This document shows, piece by piece, positions 33,200-46,510 of a stretch of DNA of 64,000 nucleotides. The stretch's first letter is position 1. Each line of letters begins with the position of its first letter. The position numbers and the translations under genes were made by a program. Below the pieces are notes generated by a model. It was not told where the DNA came from. It saw nothing but the letters and a program-made list of their open reading frames with translations, and made no database searches. The stretch comes from Zantedeschia hybrid cultivar (taxonomy: Eukaryota > Streptophyta > Magnoliopsida > Alismatales > Araceae), in assembly GCA_030544215.1 (NCBI GenBank), contig JARZZO010000011.1, positions 13,936,001-14,000,000 of the forward strand, written 5' to 3'.

Positions 33200-34690
33200 A
33201 TATGATGAAATTTACAATGATAATGATGATGATGATCATCATCATGATCATAAGAAATGAGTCCCTGTACATACAACTGAAGTTACTTTGTTAGATATGT
33301 TAGCCAAATCTATGAGTGACATCCGAACGTTATTGAAGGTTAGGTAGAAAAACTAATCATTTATATGCCTAAGGAGCTTTTAAGATGTGGAGGGTGGTGG
33401 AAACACTTCCTAGTCATCTTATTTTGTAGCCATGCCTACATCAATAAAATGTCTTTGTAGTTGAGCAATCTCAGACAAAGATAACTAGTCGCCTGTACAG
33501 TTTTCTTAACTAAAATGAAGAGAGTTATGGCAGCAGAATGCTTCGGTTGAATATACAACACGTTTGAAAGCATACCTTCATCAACGTAGAACATTCTTCA
33601 GTCGAGAGGACAATGATTATACAAGATCCCTCCTTAATTATTATCTTGCAATGACTCCTTTGGTCATCTATTGTCCTCTAGTTCGACGAGTAGGATGCTC
33701 TCTAGCTAGCCGGTCTGATTGGAGGATTTGCTTACTCTAGGTTACTTATATTGAAATAAGGCTTGTCTTGCTTTGATAACCCTATTCTAATTCCATCTAA
33801 TATAAATTATTCTAATTAAGTAAAATAAATTATTACAAAAGATATGTCATTAATACTTATTCTAAGTAGAATAAGTAATTTTAATATTTTTCTTCCTAAT
33901 TACTTATTCCCTACTATTCCAATATAAGTCAAAGTCATCCTATTCCCTCTGGAATCTAAAATGCTCCTCTTCTGATTTCTTACAACTAGTTGAATCAAAG
34001 TCTACCTTGTTCCTCGTAACATTGAACTAGTGCAAGGATTTCTGTTACAGTGCTATAGGAGTTGGAACTGATCGTTACTATTGGCAAATCGAAGTGACTA
34101 TATAGCAAATTCCTAGTGGGATAGAATTGCATATGCGACCATCTTCCTAAAAGTTGGGGTTAGTAGAAGACGATATTTGGGGCTTAACAATAATACGAGG
34201 ATCATTCAATCATTCATATTGTCACTTGAAGACGACTGAGTACTAAGAATATCTTAAACAATTACGTGAAGAAACTCCACGATGCTCAGATCCTATATCG
34301 AGTGTCTTAAAGACGGTGCAGTATCCTAATTCCTCTCAAAATCTCATACCCAACTTTGATTAAGGGTGCGTTTCGTTACATGTAAAATATAATTGGATGA
34401 AAATAATTTTCTAAAAAAATACATTTACAAAGAAAATAAAAACAAAATTTATCATTGATGCTCATAAAAATATTTTCACCTCTTTTGGGAAAGGGCATTC
34501 ACTCTTATCCATAGATGCGAAAATCAGAAAAAAGGAGTCGTCAAAAAAATTAAGTTTTCCGTTGACTTGAGTTTTACGAATTATCAAATAAGTGATTGTG
34601 ATATATTTTTCGAAAAAAACTTTTCTTGTGACCCATTTTACGTAGGTGGACATTAACAGCGGGGACTAATGAGTACATCATGTGGAAATG
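33200..34690. other. Intergenic AT-rich sequence, no gene seen
   Basis: Contains a GAT/ATC repeat palindrome at about 33222-33250. An AT-rich piece beginning GGGTGCGTTTCGTTAC (about 34364) resembles the end of a MITE without a matched partner. No coding signal. Confidence 0.5.
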
Positions 34691-34694
34691 CAAA

Positions 34695-35125
34695 TAAGAC
34701 GGATTAGTTGACCTATAAACTAATCATTAGTCAAACAATATTAGTTTAAAAAGAAAAATCATCTTTTAATTGACCTATAAATTAATAATTAGTCGAACAA
34801 TTAAATTTTGACTATATATCATATGCATACAGTTTAAAAGAGAAGTGCATCCGTTACCTTACTACTGCACATATAGATCGAAAGAGACTATCTCGATCCA
34901 ATAATTGGATTATGGGTTATCGTTTGCATCCCTACACCATAGTTCTTGGCATGTAAATAAGTCGGATCCAGTGTGGATGTTAGGTGGATTCATGACCATA
35001 TTTGTTAAGCCATCGGGTTAAAAGGACTGACTATTAACGGACTTATAAGTTAATAATTGGTTGAATAATTAGATTATTGACATATTATATATATTTAGTT
35101 AGAAAAAAATTTCGTGTTCATTATA
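34695..35125. repeat. Three diverged direct repeats of about 75 bp
   Basis: Phrases of the form TATAA[A/G]TTAATAATTAGT[C]GAACAATTA followed by TTGACATAT-like and a TTTA(G/A)AAAAGA tail recur near 34708, 34770 and 35040. They are old copies with unique DNA in between. Confidence 0.55.
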
Positions 35126-35164
35126 TTATCCATCATGCATATCAATAGAATGACTATCTGTTCA

Positions 35165-35375
35165 CTAGTCCCGGGCATGGTAGCCCGGTGGACATCCCTG
35201 CCCCACTCTCAACAGGAAGGGGAGGGCTTAAACTCTCCTTATTGTCGAATATTTGCGGAATGGGGAAGGACGTTTGTTTTGCGGAAATTCCTGCTCTGAC
35301 AGGATTTGTGTATTTATTCTTTTCCTATTTGGGAGAACTAAGTGAGATTTGAATCCAGATTACTTATGTTTGGTT
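35165..35375 (+). mobile_element. tRNA-derived SINE
   Basis: GGGCATGGTAGCCCGGTGGA is an A-box-type head; GAGGGCTTAAACTCTCC is a decayed B box about 45 bp downstream. The layout matches the SINE at 32393. Confidence 0.55.
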
Positions 35376-35427
35376 GTGCTCTTAGAATAATTTTACTACG
35401 TATCTTAGAAAAAAGACTATTCCTTAA

Positions 35428-35684
35428 GGGCCGGTTTGTTTTGTGGACGTGGTATTCTGGATTTTTTGTCTCCGGATCTCTTATTTTAGAAACAAAAAGA
35501 ATTTACTTTGAGTGAAATAAGTAATTCAACAGAATAAGTGATTTTTACTTTTTAGGTGGAATGACTTATTTCACTTATTCTAGAAATAACGCGTCTGCGT
35601 CAAGAATAATGCGTTCGCACTCTCAAAACAAATAAGTCGTATAACCCGTCCTGTTCGACCCATATCCCGTAAACAAACCAATCC
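35428..35684. mobile_element. Tourist-like MITE, 257 bp, upstream of the NOI gene
   Basis: Left end GGGCCGGTTTGTTT and right end AAACAAACCAATCC are inverted repeats; TAA flanks both sides (35425-35427, 35685-35687). It ends about 190 bp before the likely NOI transcript start, so it sits in the promoter region. Confidence 0.75.
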
Positions 35685-36006
35685 TAACTGACCTTTAAGT
35701 TCTTAACTGCCAATAATAGGAGTATTAGTTAACATGTACATCCCCACCCCATGGTACATGTTTTCGAGGGTACATGTCCAAGGAGTACGACGTTATTGGT
35801 ATAGCATCAAGCATGCCAATTTGTAGCGGCATCCAACTAAAATGGCCTTTGAAAGGTAAAGAGAAAGCGTAGACCTCCACTTCTCTCAGTCTCTCTCTTA
35901 AGTCTTCTTCCCCCCAGCTTCTTCTTTCCTCTCTCTCTTTCTCTCTCTCTACACTCCCTCTCTGTCTCGACTCCCTCTCCTCTGCTCAGCCGCCTCCAGG
36001 AAATTC

Positions 36007-39000
36007 ATGTCGGTAAGGATGGAGAGCTACCCATTTCACTCTCAACCCGCCTCTATCTATCTCTGTGCTGCTTTCTATTCGATCTCCGTGAACCCTAGAT
36101 ATGTATAAAGTTCTGTCCTTTCCCTTGTAAAGTGTGGATATTTTTTTGGTTCCTTGCGTGTATCTTTGACGAGTCCTTTGGCTGGGCTGACCTTTGATCG
36201 GATGGCCGCCCGAGGGTACCGGATTCGATCTCGCTTATGTGATGGCCCTTCTGGCCTTTGGGGATGTTTGGTTTGAGCTCTTCATGTGCTTCGTTGCTTG
36301 TTTCCTGCTGATGAATTGAGTTTAGCTTCTTGATTATTCTGAATTGTGTTGGGTTTGGATGTGTAAGACAGCTGCTTGTTAGGGATAAAACTGTTGGTGT
36401 TAGGTATAGCTCATGTATAGGCTGTTGCGTCTGCAGTACATGGGTAATTCTTTTGGAATTGTTGGTTTTTTTTTTTTTTTTGTGCTTAAAATTAGAATAA
36501 AAGTCTCTTTGTGCCTGTTTTTTGGTTCTTTTTCGATGCTATCTTTGTTTGAAGCTTGGAGATGCGGTTGACTGTTGCCTGCCTGTATGGGTGTATGTTG
36601 TCTTGATCCAGGTTACTTGACTAACCATTCTATATTTTCATGGAGGGCGTATGACTTCATTTTTTTTTGGAGATTTTTCACCTCCTTTTATTGGTGATAA
36701 GCTGACGATCTGCATTTGGGAGTGCATCTGTGTTTTGTAATTCTGATTTATATAGGTCTTTTTTTAGGGTCCCTGCCGCAGTGGCAAGGACAGTTCAAAT
36801 TAACCAGTAAAGCCCCATAACCCCAGGCTCGATCCTGGGGTGAACCACCCTATCCCCACTACCTGGTACCAACTGGTCTACAGCCCATTGGTGATATGTA
36901 GGTCTTGATATGACAGTTGTTTCCAGTGAATGAATTTCTGTGGCTGTTCCATGAATTTGACCTTGACATGCTAGGATAGTTTCTTTTCTGCATTGTGAAT
37001 GGGCATTAATGGGGCAACCAATTTCTCTGTTCTGGAGTGCAGAATTTAGAATCAGAAATAGTTTCAGGACACTGTGGTCCCTGAGGGAATAGAATAGGAT
37101 GATGAATGTGAGATGAACTCTGAATTATGTTCTGCTAAAACCATATGTGCATGGAAAAAAAAATCTAATAATCAAAACACTGATGGCAATGATTTCTTTT
37201 GGTGCCCTATGAACCGCTTTCAATTTCAGACAAATCTGACTGCAGTTAGAGACACTCAGATAATAAGGGAAAATGTGTAAATGACAATCGAATGCAATCT
37301 CTTGTAATGAAGTATCAGTAATCTTATGCATTAGAGCAGTGTGTTTAATAAAAGTTCTTCACACTTCTAGCCCGCTCATTCTTTTCAAGAATCCTATATT
37401 TTACCAGACAAAATTTATTAAATTAGTTTGTTTATTTTTAGCCCCAATTTTACATATTTCTGCGCATAGTAAAAAGGCTCTGACATAATATATCTGCTTT
37501 TCCTTACAAGTTACAGTTTTCCAATTTAACTATACTGACTACACTCTATATTTCCATGTAAGCTAACTAAAATGCCATGATCATATAAACTTCTTGCTAC
37601 TTTTGTTATTATTCCTTTTGAATGGCTAAGCGAGCAAGCTTTAGAGGCTTCCAGTATGGAAAACTAAATTTGAATACCCCCTTATACCTATTTCAACAAA
37701 GTTTCATTTGTAGGTTAAAAAAGTTTTTTATACAATTGACCCCTTGAGTATGAAATGGAAACCCTCTTTGTCTGTGTATTGAGTTCTTCTGTCAACAGTG
37801 TTATCACATGTTAATTTAAGTCATCACTTGGGAGCAATTTCCTATACACTTATGCCTAAGTTGCGAAAAGCATAAGATGTTCTTGCAGATTATAATCTGA
37901 TTAAGGTGAACAGGATCATGACTTTCTGTTGACTTCCGAATAGTAAAAGCACAACTTTGACAACATTTTTGCTTTAAGTTTAGTTTTCTGTTTCAGTGCA
38001 TATGATTTGCCATGAGAGACACCATGGATAAGAAAGGACAGTGGATGTAAAGTGTATAAAATGTTGTGTAAGAGATATGGCAATGTGGGGGGAAGGAGAA
38101 ATATGGAATTAGAGTACATGTTAATATCCATATAATGTACATTTTGTACCTAGAGTTTATTTGGGGGTCAATGAACGCATGGTGTATTTGGGGTTATAGA
38201 GCGCATCACCTTAGCTTGGGTTGGACCTTTTCAGAGGGATTTAAACTTGTGGTACTGTCCACTTAAAGCATGGTTGGCAGTACCGGCTGATACCGGTACG
38301 TACCAGTATTGGCCGGCACCGGTACGGGGTCAAATGTCCGATATCATATTAAAAAATAAAAATAAAAAAATATAAACGCTCCTTAAAAGGGGTGTTTCAC
38401 TTTCCCTCTCACAGAAACAGCTCTGTGAGAGGAGCTCCTGCGGTTTTTGGAGGGGAAGGAGGAGAAGGTGCCGCCGCCGCCGCCTGTTGCCGCCGCCGCT
38501 GTAGCCCGCTGCCGGAGAGGTTTTGGCCCTTTTGGGTGGAAGAAAAAAAGAAATAGAAGAAGGTATGATATATATTTTAAATCTTTATATTATTTTTGAG
38601 TTGTTAACTATTATTAGATTATTTACGTTCATTTTCTTAGCAAAATAGACAACTCCCAATTTTCGACCCTAATTAGCATTTAAAAGTTAGGGCTTTTGTC
38701 CAATTACTTCAATTAAACATTAATTGAAGCCTAATTAATGTTCATTGCATAATTTAGAGTAGGAGCATGCTGTCAATTGCGTTCATTTAACCCTAATTGC
38801 GTTCATTGTATCAAAATAGTCATTTATTATGTGTTATGTGTATTTCTTTGTCTTAATCCACTTTTGTCACACTCAACACATATCTAATTAATTTTTTTAC
38901 ATTTTTCCTTGATTTTTTCTGAATTTTTCTAGCCATTTTATACCTGTACCGGCCAGTACGGCCACTACAGGTACCGGTACGTATCGGTACCGGTACCCAC

Positions 39001-41951
39001 CAATACCGGTACCGGTATTGGTATTGCCATCCATGACTTAAAGGGAAATGAAATGCTTCCACCTTAAAATGTATGTAGAGGATGTTCTGGTTGTTGAAGG
39101 TAGTTGGCTGTGGTGCATGGTTCTTGCAGTGGATGGAGGAGAGAGCATGAGTCAGATAGGGAAGGACATCTGCTGGACAAGATCAGTTGAGTGAAGGTGG
39201 AGGAATGGGTTATATTTTGGGGTGCAAACTGGAGTGGAGGATCTGATGTCCACCTCAACTGGATTTGGTTTATTTCTGGTATGGATTCCCTCATTTAGCT
39301 CATATGTATAAAGTGGATCTCAGACAAGATCTGCCTTTATTATTCTGATTCACCGTCAGATCCATCTGTCATAGGAGGGGTCTGGATTTCCTTAAACCAG
39401 AAATCTGGCAAGCGGGAGGATAGATGCCGATCAGGAGGGGGACAACCACTCGGCGTGGGTGAATGCCAGATCAGTGAGGGGTGGTGACACATAGCCGGAT
39501 AACTCATAAAATCTGCAACTCAAGGAAGAGAAGGCGAAGAAGAAATTGCTTTGCACTTTGTTTAGAAAGAGCAGAGATGAAAGAGGGTGAGGAAGATCTC
39601 AGCACGGGGTGACAAATTGTTGATCCTGTTTCTGGCCTCTGGTAAGAGATCTGATGATGTATTTGTCTCCCGTGCAACCCTGTGCCCAGCCTGTTGGAGA
39701 AGGGCCTGATCTTAAGTGGGAAAAGATAAAGATGCATGTGGCTAATGCTGCTTCCAATTTCTTCATCATCAAGGCTTGGTAAACAGACACGCACACACAC
39801 ACACACACTCAAGTAACAGTGCCCAGTTGTGGATCTACTTTTTTCTCTATCATGAATGCACCTTCAATGTTTTTGTTTCATTCTTTTTATGTTTTGGGGA
39901 TGACCAGTTTGAAGCCATCTCCCTGAAGTTGCTTGTTCAGGTTCCTGCCCCCTTTTCTTTTGGGAAGAAATTCCTTTTCATTTCCCCCCTCACAAGATGG
40001 TTGCATAATAATGCATGGATCTGACTGTATTTGATCAGAAGAAATGAAAACTGCAGGCAACTATTTCTTGCAATGAGGAGTGCTAGCAGGAGCAGATATG
40101 AAGTCAGGGAGAAGAGCTGGGGCCTCTTGTTGAAGGCTTCTGCCATGAAGGAACAACAGAAACAGAACAATCCATGAGTGGATCTTGATCTGGATCTGGA
40201 TCCGATATTATGGATCCAGATCTCCACAAATCAAGATCGGATCTTGTCTAGGTCCTACCAGATTGGAGTCGTAGTAATTTCAGGTTAGGTGGACTCGGGG
40301 GGGGGCGGGGGGGGGGGGGGGAGGGTTCAGGGAAGGAGATATATTGGGGAACATGGCCACTGGGCGTGACTTGGGTAGGAGAGCCTGTAGAGATGAAATC
40401 ACACAGATGATTTAGGAAGGGAGGTATCTGGAGTGCACATGGGGTGGTGAGGGGTCTTGCTGATGATGAATCAATGCATAAAGACATTTTATCTAATGTT
40501 TTGATATATCTTACTTTGAATTATTGCTTTGCACCTCTTGTTTCTCCTGCCAAAGTTTGCTTAGGCTCTACAGTATGTAATTGAATTCCTCAATAATATC
40601 TCATGACCGTGCTAACAGAAATAAACCCATTTCTGGTATAACAAGTTTCCTTGATCTATGGATTATGGAGACCATATTCCCAGAATCCCAGTAGTAGGTT
40701 TTCACTTTAGTTTGGGAAATTGATCCTTTTATGTGAATGTAAGTTTCTTACTTCCATTTTTGCCCTAGGAAATGGTTCCAAGTGAAATTGTTAACTCATT
40801 CCTTCATTTGCAATGTGTATGGTTGTGCTTCTAGTTATTGGATTCTCTTCTGGGTACTGGACACTACCAGAATGAATGGCTGCTCTATTTTGAATAGAGT
40901 TTTGTAAACTACAAGCTAGTGCGTTGACGATGTTGATATTGGCAATGAGAGTATTAACACATGAGGCAAATTTAAGAGCTGTGAAGACCGAAGTTAAGTG
41001 TGTTTGAAGGATTATTGACAGCTGCAGATTGTTTCATCAGTCTTCTGGAGGAGTGGATGAGGTTGCTTCATTGCTAGAGCATAGTTGTCAAGGCGATAAC
41101 GCGACCCAAGGTGTGCTTGGGGTCCTTGAGCACCTAAGCGCTTAGGTGCCCCCAGGTGTCGCCTAGACATACACTTCATAATAATATATTTTATATCACA
41201 CTAATTTAATGTTAACATGAAGAATATGAAGAAAATAACACTAATATGTTATATAACATTAACATGAAGACTAACATTACAGTGAAGCATCAAGTTAAAT
41301 ATGTGACTGAAAAATAAAAAATATTAACCCAATATTTATCGGCTTTTTCTTCCAAAATCTGCACTGTTCTTCTTCTTCTTCAAACAAAAAGAAGAGGCTG
41401 AGATAAAGGGTAACTGAGGCTGAAAGATGTAAACAGACTGAACGGTGCACCGTGTGCAGTGCGGTGCACTGTTGCGCACAGTGCAGGTTCAGAGATTGTT
41501 ACTTCCTTACTCTCTTGGGAATCTTTTATTTTGTAATGGGGATTCTTGGCAATTTTGTTATCACGCTTTCTGAGTTCCCTTTGTAAGGGTTTGGTGGTTT
41601 TTACTGGTTACGTTCCTGGTAACCGCTTTGCTACTTTTCTTATTGTATCTTCATTGATACTTTCTTATTTATACTAATTGTGGCTCTGCCACCTTCCCTT
41701 CCCCCCCACCCCACCACCAAAAAAAAAAAACAACAGGGCACTGCACTGCACACAGGGCACAGTGCATTGTACTGTTGTTCATTGGAACTGGGAAGGAGAG
41801 ATTGGAGGGGGTTTGAGACTTGAGAGAGACTGAGAGAGAAGATTGAAAAAGTGGTAGGGGGGATCGCTCACTGGATGTGCAGTGTGCATAGTGAGAAGAG
41901 GCGGAGGGGGGAGGGAGAGAAATTGAGAGACAGGTTTTGAGAGAGATTCTC

Positions 41952-42006
<55 letters not shown>

Positions 42007-42064
42007 GGAAGGGGGGAGGGTTAGAGAGAGATCGAGGGGTGTGGGGGTGTGGGTGGGTGGGTGG

Positions 42065-42110
<46 letters not shown>

Positions 42111-45100
42111 AGGGCGGAGACTTACCTGATGCGGGCACCGAACATGTGGAGAGGCAGAACAGGGCAGCCCTCGGTGGCAGAGGTCTTCGGTGGCGGCGGC
42201 AGCAGCTCGAAGGCGGCAGAGAAGGCCTCAGATGATCGGTGGTGGCAGCTGGAAGAAAAACCCTAGAAAGGGGTCTGAGAAGTGGGTGTTGGGAATGGGG
42301 TTTGGGTATCGGGGGGTATTTTAAAGGATCTAAGCGGATCCTGGGACTGTCGGGTCAAATGGGCCCAGGTGGCCCAGGCAGGTGCCTTGGACCACCTGGG
42401 CCACTAAACCAAGTGGCTTTCTATAGTTGGGAAAACACAAGGATGGTAAAGGAAAATGAGACAGTTGCATATACTCTTTTGTTAGGGTAAACTGTGTAAG
42501 GGCAATGCAAAAGCCAGTATTTGACCCAATGTCGTCCTTAGGTACAAGGATCTAGTTAGGAATTGGAGAAAATTCTTTTTGACTGACTGCCAACTTGTGA
42601 CTTCGCTGTCTGCAAAGGGGCATTTGGCTGAAGGGGAGAAAGCACATTGAGTCTATGTCATGTTGCATTGACTTTCTATTTTATTTCCTTCATTTCAGCC
42701 TCTTATGATCCACTGAGATTTTGCTACACCTCTTTGTACAGCTTGGTCTATTCTAGGAAGTAGTTGACTTGTGATAATGTCAAATCTTTGAAGGCCCAAT
42801 GATGGTCTAACTCAGAGCAACCTTCAAAAACTATCCTATGATGGTCTAACTCAGAGTAACCTTCAAAAACTATCTAGAGAAAGACTGGCAAAGAGGACGT
42901 ATGGTGCACATGTTATGTAGGCGGCGCTGAAAAGCAAGTCAGTAGTCCCCCTTACCTAGATGCCAGCTCCTGAGGCAGTCCTTGACTTTTGAGGCAGCCT
43001 GTCTGCACCTCACCCACATCAACACCCAGAGAAAAAGGGGAAAAAAGCTGCATTTCTAGGTTACAACTGCTGACTGCTATATTATGTATACAATCAACGA
43101 AGGAAGAGCATATAACGAACAGCAAGTATGTTTGCTCATGTATTGCATGTTACTAGAGAATACTTTGGAATACTTTAGCTTTGTAATTCCTTCCCCTTCC
43201 CTACTATTGTTCATTGGATCTTCAAACAAATAATAATGGACTATTGATTGCCTTCACTTTCTATCCTTTTTGCCACAGTTTTTTCCTTTTTCTTTTTACT
43301 TGTCATTGCGTCTTATCTAGTTTTTACTGAATCCTACAAGCTCTATCAACTGTGGTACAGGTGGTAGTTGCTGCTGTGGATATTTTTACTATCAATTCTG
43401 CTGATTGTTTCTTCTGAGAAGCTTGTGTTGTTTTTTCCATTTTGACGATGCATCTTGTCTTTCTTTTTTCCCTTAATACATTGTAATAAGGGGAAAACTA
43501 ATACCTATAATCTATTCTCAGTTTGTTTGTAGGGTTGTCAACTGGGTTGTACAGGTTTCGTACCATCCAGCATGTAGTGGACTTATTATGGCCTATCATT
43601 GCTGTTGATTTGATGGTTTCACGGAGGTATCTGCAGGACTGGACTGTGAACCTCGATAGACCACCATGTAACATGACATCCCATGTTTATGGAAGTTATA
43701 CTTTTCAGGATTTTGTTGGAATGAAAAGAATGGAGTTTGAGTTCTAGGTTGATTTTGATAGTGAATGGTAATTCTTTAGTTTCTTATTTTTGCCCTTTTG
43801 GATATGATTGCTATAAGGGAAGGGCACATGCAACCTGGAACGCTTAGCAAAATGGGGAAGTCTTTGCCAATCCTAGGTTGGGCAAATATAAGGTGGCTAA
43901 CATTGACATTTTTGTGTGTGAATCCTTGGAGTTGCCAGACAGAGATGGATGATCACTGTCTACATTGACTTGGCTTCTGGGAACAGATTTCCTTTCTTGA
44001 GCTCTTCTGCAAGTTCCCCATCTACTACAATTTATATGCATTTATCACCCTGGCAGAAGTATAGATGTGAAAAGTCAACCAATTGGGTGAGTGATGGGTG
44101 TTTGCAATTCACCCTGTGCTACCAGGGGAGCCTTCAAATCTTCTCACATGTTGAATGTATTTTATCACATGAGCATGTATGCAGAAATCTCTTGATTTCT
44201 TGCTAATATGACAGTTCATAAAGTGTTACTGGGCATTTACCATTGCCTGGTTCAATGAGGTCATTAAACTCATTGCATTGTCACCTCCTCAATGTCCACC
44301 TCCTTGTCTGCCATTTACTAAAGCCTAGTGGCTTCCCCCTTATCTAGCTCCTGATTACCAATTTACTTATTACTCTCAAGCCATGTTAAAATAGCACTTA
44401 AGCAAGTCAAGGAAGGAAGATAACAGGCTTCTAAACTTGAAATCCAATGAGAAGCTTTCTCTGCACTGTCAGTCTATACTGGAGCCTACTTCTTTTCAGA
44501 ACTTTGCAGGACCCTAATGGCAAAGCAATGACTGTTGAATTCGGGCTCTCGACCAGATTTTACTGAAAAAGCATCGTGGTTGGTGCATGAGTTGGAAGGT
44601 GGGATTTTGGTATTTAGCAATTTCACTTCTGCTGCTTTTTTGTTGCACAGTGGAAGGTGAGTTTGCAAAAGGTCTGTTTTTCTTTCTGGCGAAAGCAAGT
44701 GCTTTTCATTTGATACAGGTAAGAATTTTCCCATACGAGGAATTAATGCTTTCTCTAAATATGCTTGTATTAGTTAGATCTTAAGCTTGTTTATTTAATT
44801 GTTAGCCAGGATCCTACAGCAGTTCCTTGGACGTGGGAAAACATTTGAAGTTTAGAAGCATCCAACACATTTGCTAGCTTTGGCACTAATCGATTATCTA
44901 ATTAGCTTGAAGTTAACATCATACATAATATTCATGCTTGGAAATGATCCTAAGATGGTGAATCTTATGTGAGCATTGTGTCACATTTAGTTTTCTGATG
45001 TAAGGCAAATGTGGCAGTGTCCAATGTGGTATTAAATGGCACTGCATTTGATATTTAGTTTCAGCGTTTTCATTTTCCGCACAAATTGGTGGTTGCTAGG

Positions 45101-46200
45101 TTCTGGCATAGGAGGAGGTTGGCATCAGGTTGCAGCTGGAGAGAAAACCATTGTCCAAGCCTTTTGGGTTCTTGTATTTGTAGCCTAAGTGTCTCAAAAC
45201 ATCATATTTCCTATTTGTATGTGATTATGTGATTATTGTTTTGCAAATTCAAAACCGCACTATTTATTTTGCTTGCATATTATAGAATATGTTGTTTCGG
45301 GATTCTTATGTCGTTTGTGCATTTTTACTTGATGCCATCGATGAATCATTCAATGCGCTGTCTTTATCCTATCAAAATACTGTGTGGATCCAGTTCTAAT
45401 TCACTAGTCATGGTCCAGTTTCTTTGCATTACTACTCCTGTATCCAATTAGCAGGGTGAAGCGTCACCTTTTTTTTCCTTCCCAAAAGTGGACAGAAATC
45501 ATCTCTCTTTTTTGTTTCTGTAAAAAAAAATAAAAAAAATGTAGCATGGAGATTCACTGACTCTGGCTGTCTGAGTACGAAATATTATCTTTCATTTCAT
45601 GCTCTCTCCTGACTACTTTTGATTACCAAGTTTATAATCAAAATTTCTGCGACTGCAGCAGGACAAGGGGCGGCCTCTGCCAAAGTTTGGTGAATGGGAT
45701 GTCAATGACCCTGCTTCTGCGGAGGGCTTCACTGCAATCTTTAACAAAGCCAGAGATGAGAAGAAGACAGGTGGCAACACTCCAGGACGTGAGTCTCCTG
45801 GAAAGGCAGATCGGGGCTATAATAAACGAGGACTTGATGCTAGCAAACCTCCTGTAAGTCTATTCCAATTGTTACTAGAAATAGCTAGTTGATTCTTCTT
45901 TAAGGTGCCCTTCAGAGGTTTATGACTTCTTGGCGTAGATTTATGTTTAGAACATACGACTCCCCACTCTTATCTTCTTATGTTCAACTCGTTCCTAATA
46001 TTCTTGATCAGAAACATGCCCGAATTCAGATGTTTTTAGAGTTACACTTAAGAATGCAAACTTCAACTAATGGGTGGTCTTCTTTTCTCACGAGGGCAAG
46101 CTAGTTTTCTTTTTTGTTGTGGTTAGCATGCTTATTGTAAACCTCTGGCATGCAGAAGAAATGGTGTTGCTGCATCCAAGCCAGTCCCACACAGTCCTGA
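36007..46200 (+). CDS. NOI: NOI/RIN4-domain small protein, 81 aa, three coding exons
   Basis: Members of this family (nitrate-induced/RIN4-like) are short membrane-tethered proteins; RIN4 itself is a plant immune regulator cut by the bacterial protease AvrRpt2 at the PKFGxW-type site. Exons: 36007-36012 (ATGTCG, Met-Ser), 45659-45853, 46156-46200; 246 nt including stop. The N-terminus reads MSQDKGRPLPKFGEWDVNDP, with the cleavage-site motif at residues 9-13, followed by ASAEGFTAIFNKARDEKK. The last exon gives KKWCCCIQASPTQS, whose three cysteines are the expected palmitoylation anchor. A long CT-rich leader (about 35878-36006) precedes the start. All splice sites are GT-AG. Intron 1 is 9,646 bp and interrupts after two codons. 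The acceptor at 45658 is followed by another CAG, so Gln3 may be optional. Function in this species is inferred from the family. Confidence 0.93.
36766..36905 (+). mobile_element. tRNA-derived SINE in NOI intron 1
   Basis: GGTCCCTGCCGCAGTGGCAA resembles an A-box head and CAGGCTCGATCCTGGGG a B box, about 45 bp apart, followed by a GC-rich body to about 36895. Confidence 0.55.
38269..39035. mobile_element. hAT-type element, 767 bp, with GGTACCGG-rich ends
   Basis: Ends CATGGTTGGCAGTACCGG and right-end complement CATGGATGGCAATACC are inverted repeats. ACTTAAAG flanks both sides (38261-38268, 39036-39043). Both subterminal regions are packed with GGTACCGG and TACCGGTACG palindromes; the middle has a (CCG)n block near 38468-38500 and AT-rich filler. 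No transposase. It is in NOI intron 1. Confidence 0.9.
40297..40321. repeat. Poly-G tract
   Basis: Nine G, one C, then fifteen G, followed by AGGG. It could form a G-quadruplex, or its length may be an assembly artefact. Confidence 0.8.
41951..42108. repeat. Two GT/GA compound microsatellites
   Basis: (GT)n followed by (GA)n at about 41951-42001 and again at about 42066-42108, separated by GGGTGTGGGTGGG-type sequence. Open frames here are by-products of the repeats. Confidence 0.9.
42801..42878. repeat. 39-bp tandem duplication
   Basis: GATGGTCTAACTCAGAG[C/T]AA recurs at 42801 and 42840, each followed by CCTTCAAAAACTATC. Confidence 0.9.
42880..45650. other. Distal part of NOI intron 1, nothing recognised
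   Basis: Unique-looking, moderately AT-rich intron sequence without terminal repeats or conserved coding phrases that I could identify. Confidence 0.5.
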
Positions 46201-46510
46201 TTGAGACTACTTCCTCTGGTGAGCTTTATTACTGTGGAAATGTGTCGGTCGTGCTGCATTCCCAGGAGACAAAGCTGTGATTGTGGGGCTATTAGCATAA
46301 AGTTCTGCTGGGCATCTCCTTTGTTGTGGTTTGGTGATGATTGGTCTTGATATTATGGAGAGGGGGGAAGTGCTGGGGAAGATGACAGTGAAGCAAGCTC
46401 ACTTATATCCATGTATGTGTATGTTATACTGGGGGATATAATCAGAAGCCCTGGGTTGTCTCCTGATTCCTCCCTTCTGTTGTAATTGTTTGTCTTGTGA
46501 TACGTATCTA
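46201..46510 (+). other. Probable NOI 3'UTR
   Basis: The roughly 300 bases after the stop are T/G-rich and end in TTGTAATTGTTTGTCTTGTG (about 46480-46500), a typical plant transcript end without a canonical AATAAA. A hAT-like end TAGGGGTGTCAACCGGTTGA begins at about 46594, outside the gene. Confidence 0.45.

Noticed and set aside
41779..42138. 119-aa frame rich in SLSLSL and THTHTH
   Set aside because: It is a direct translation of GT/GA microsatellites.
43523..43747. 74-aa frame in NOI intron 1
   Set aside because: No motif, no splice partner and no supporting context; probably chance.
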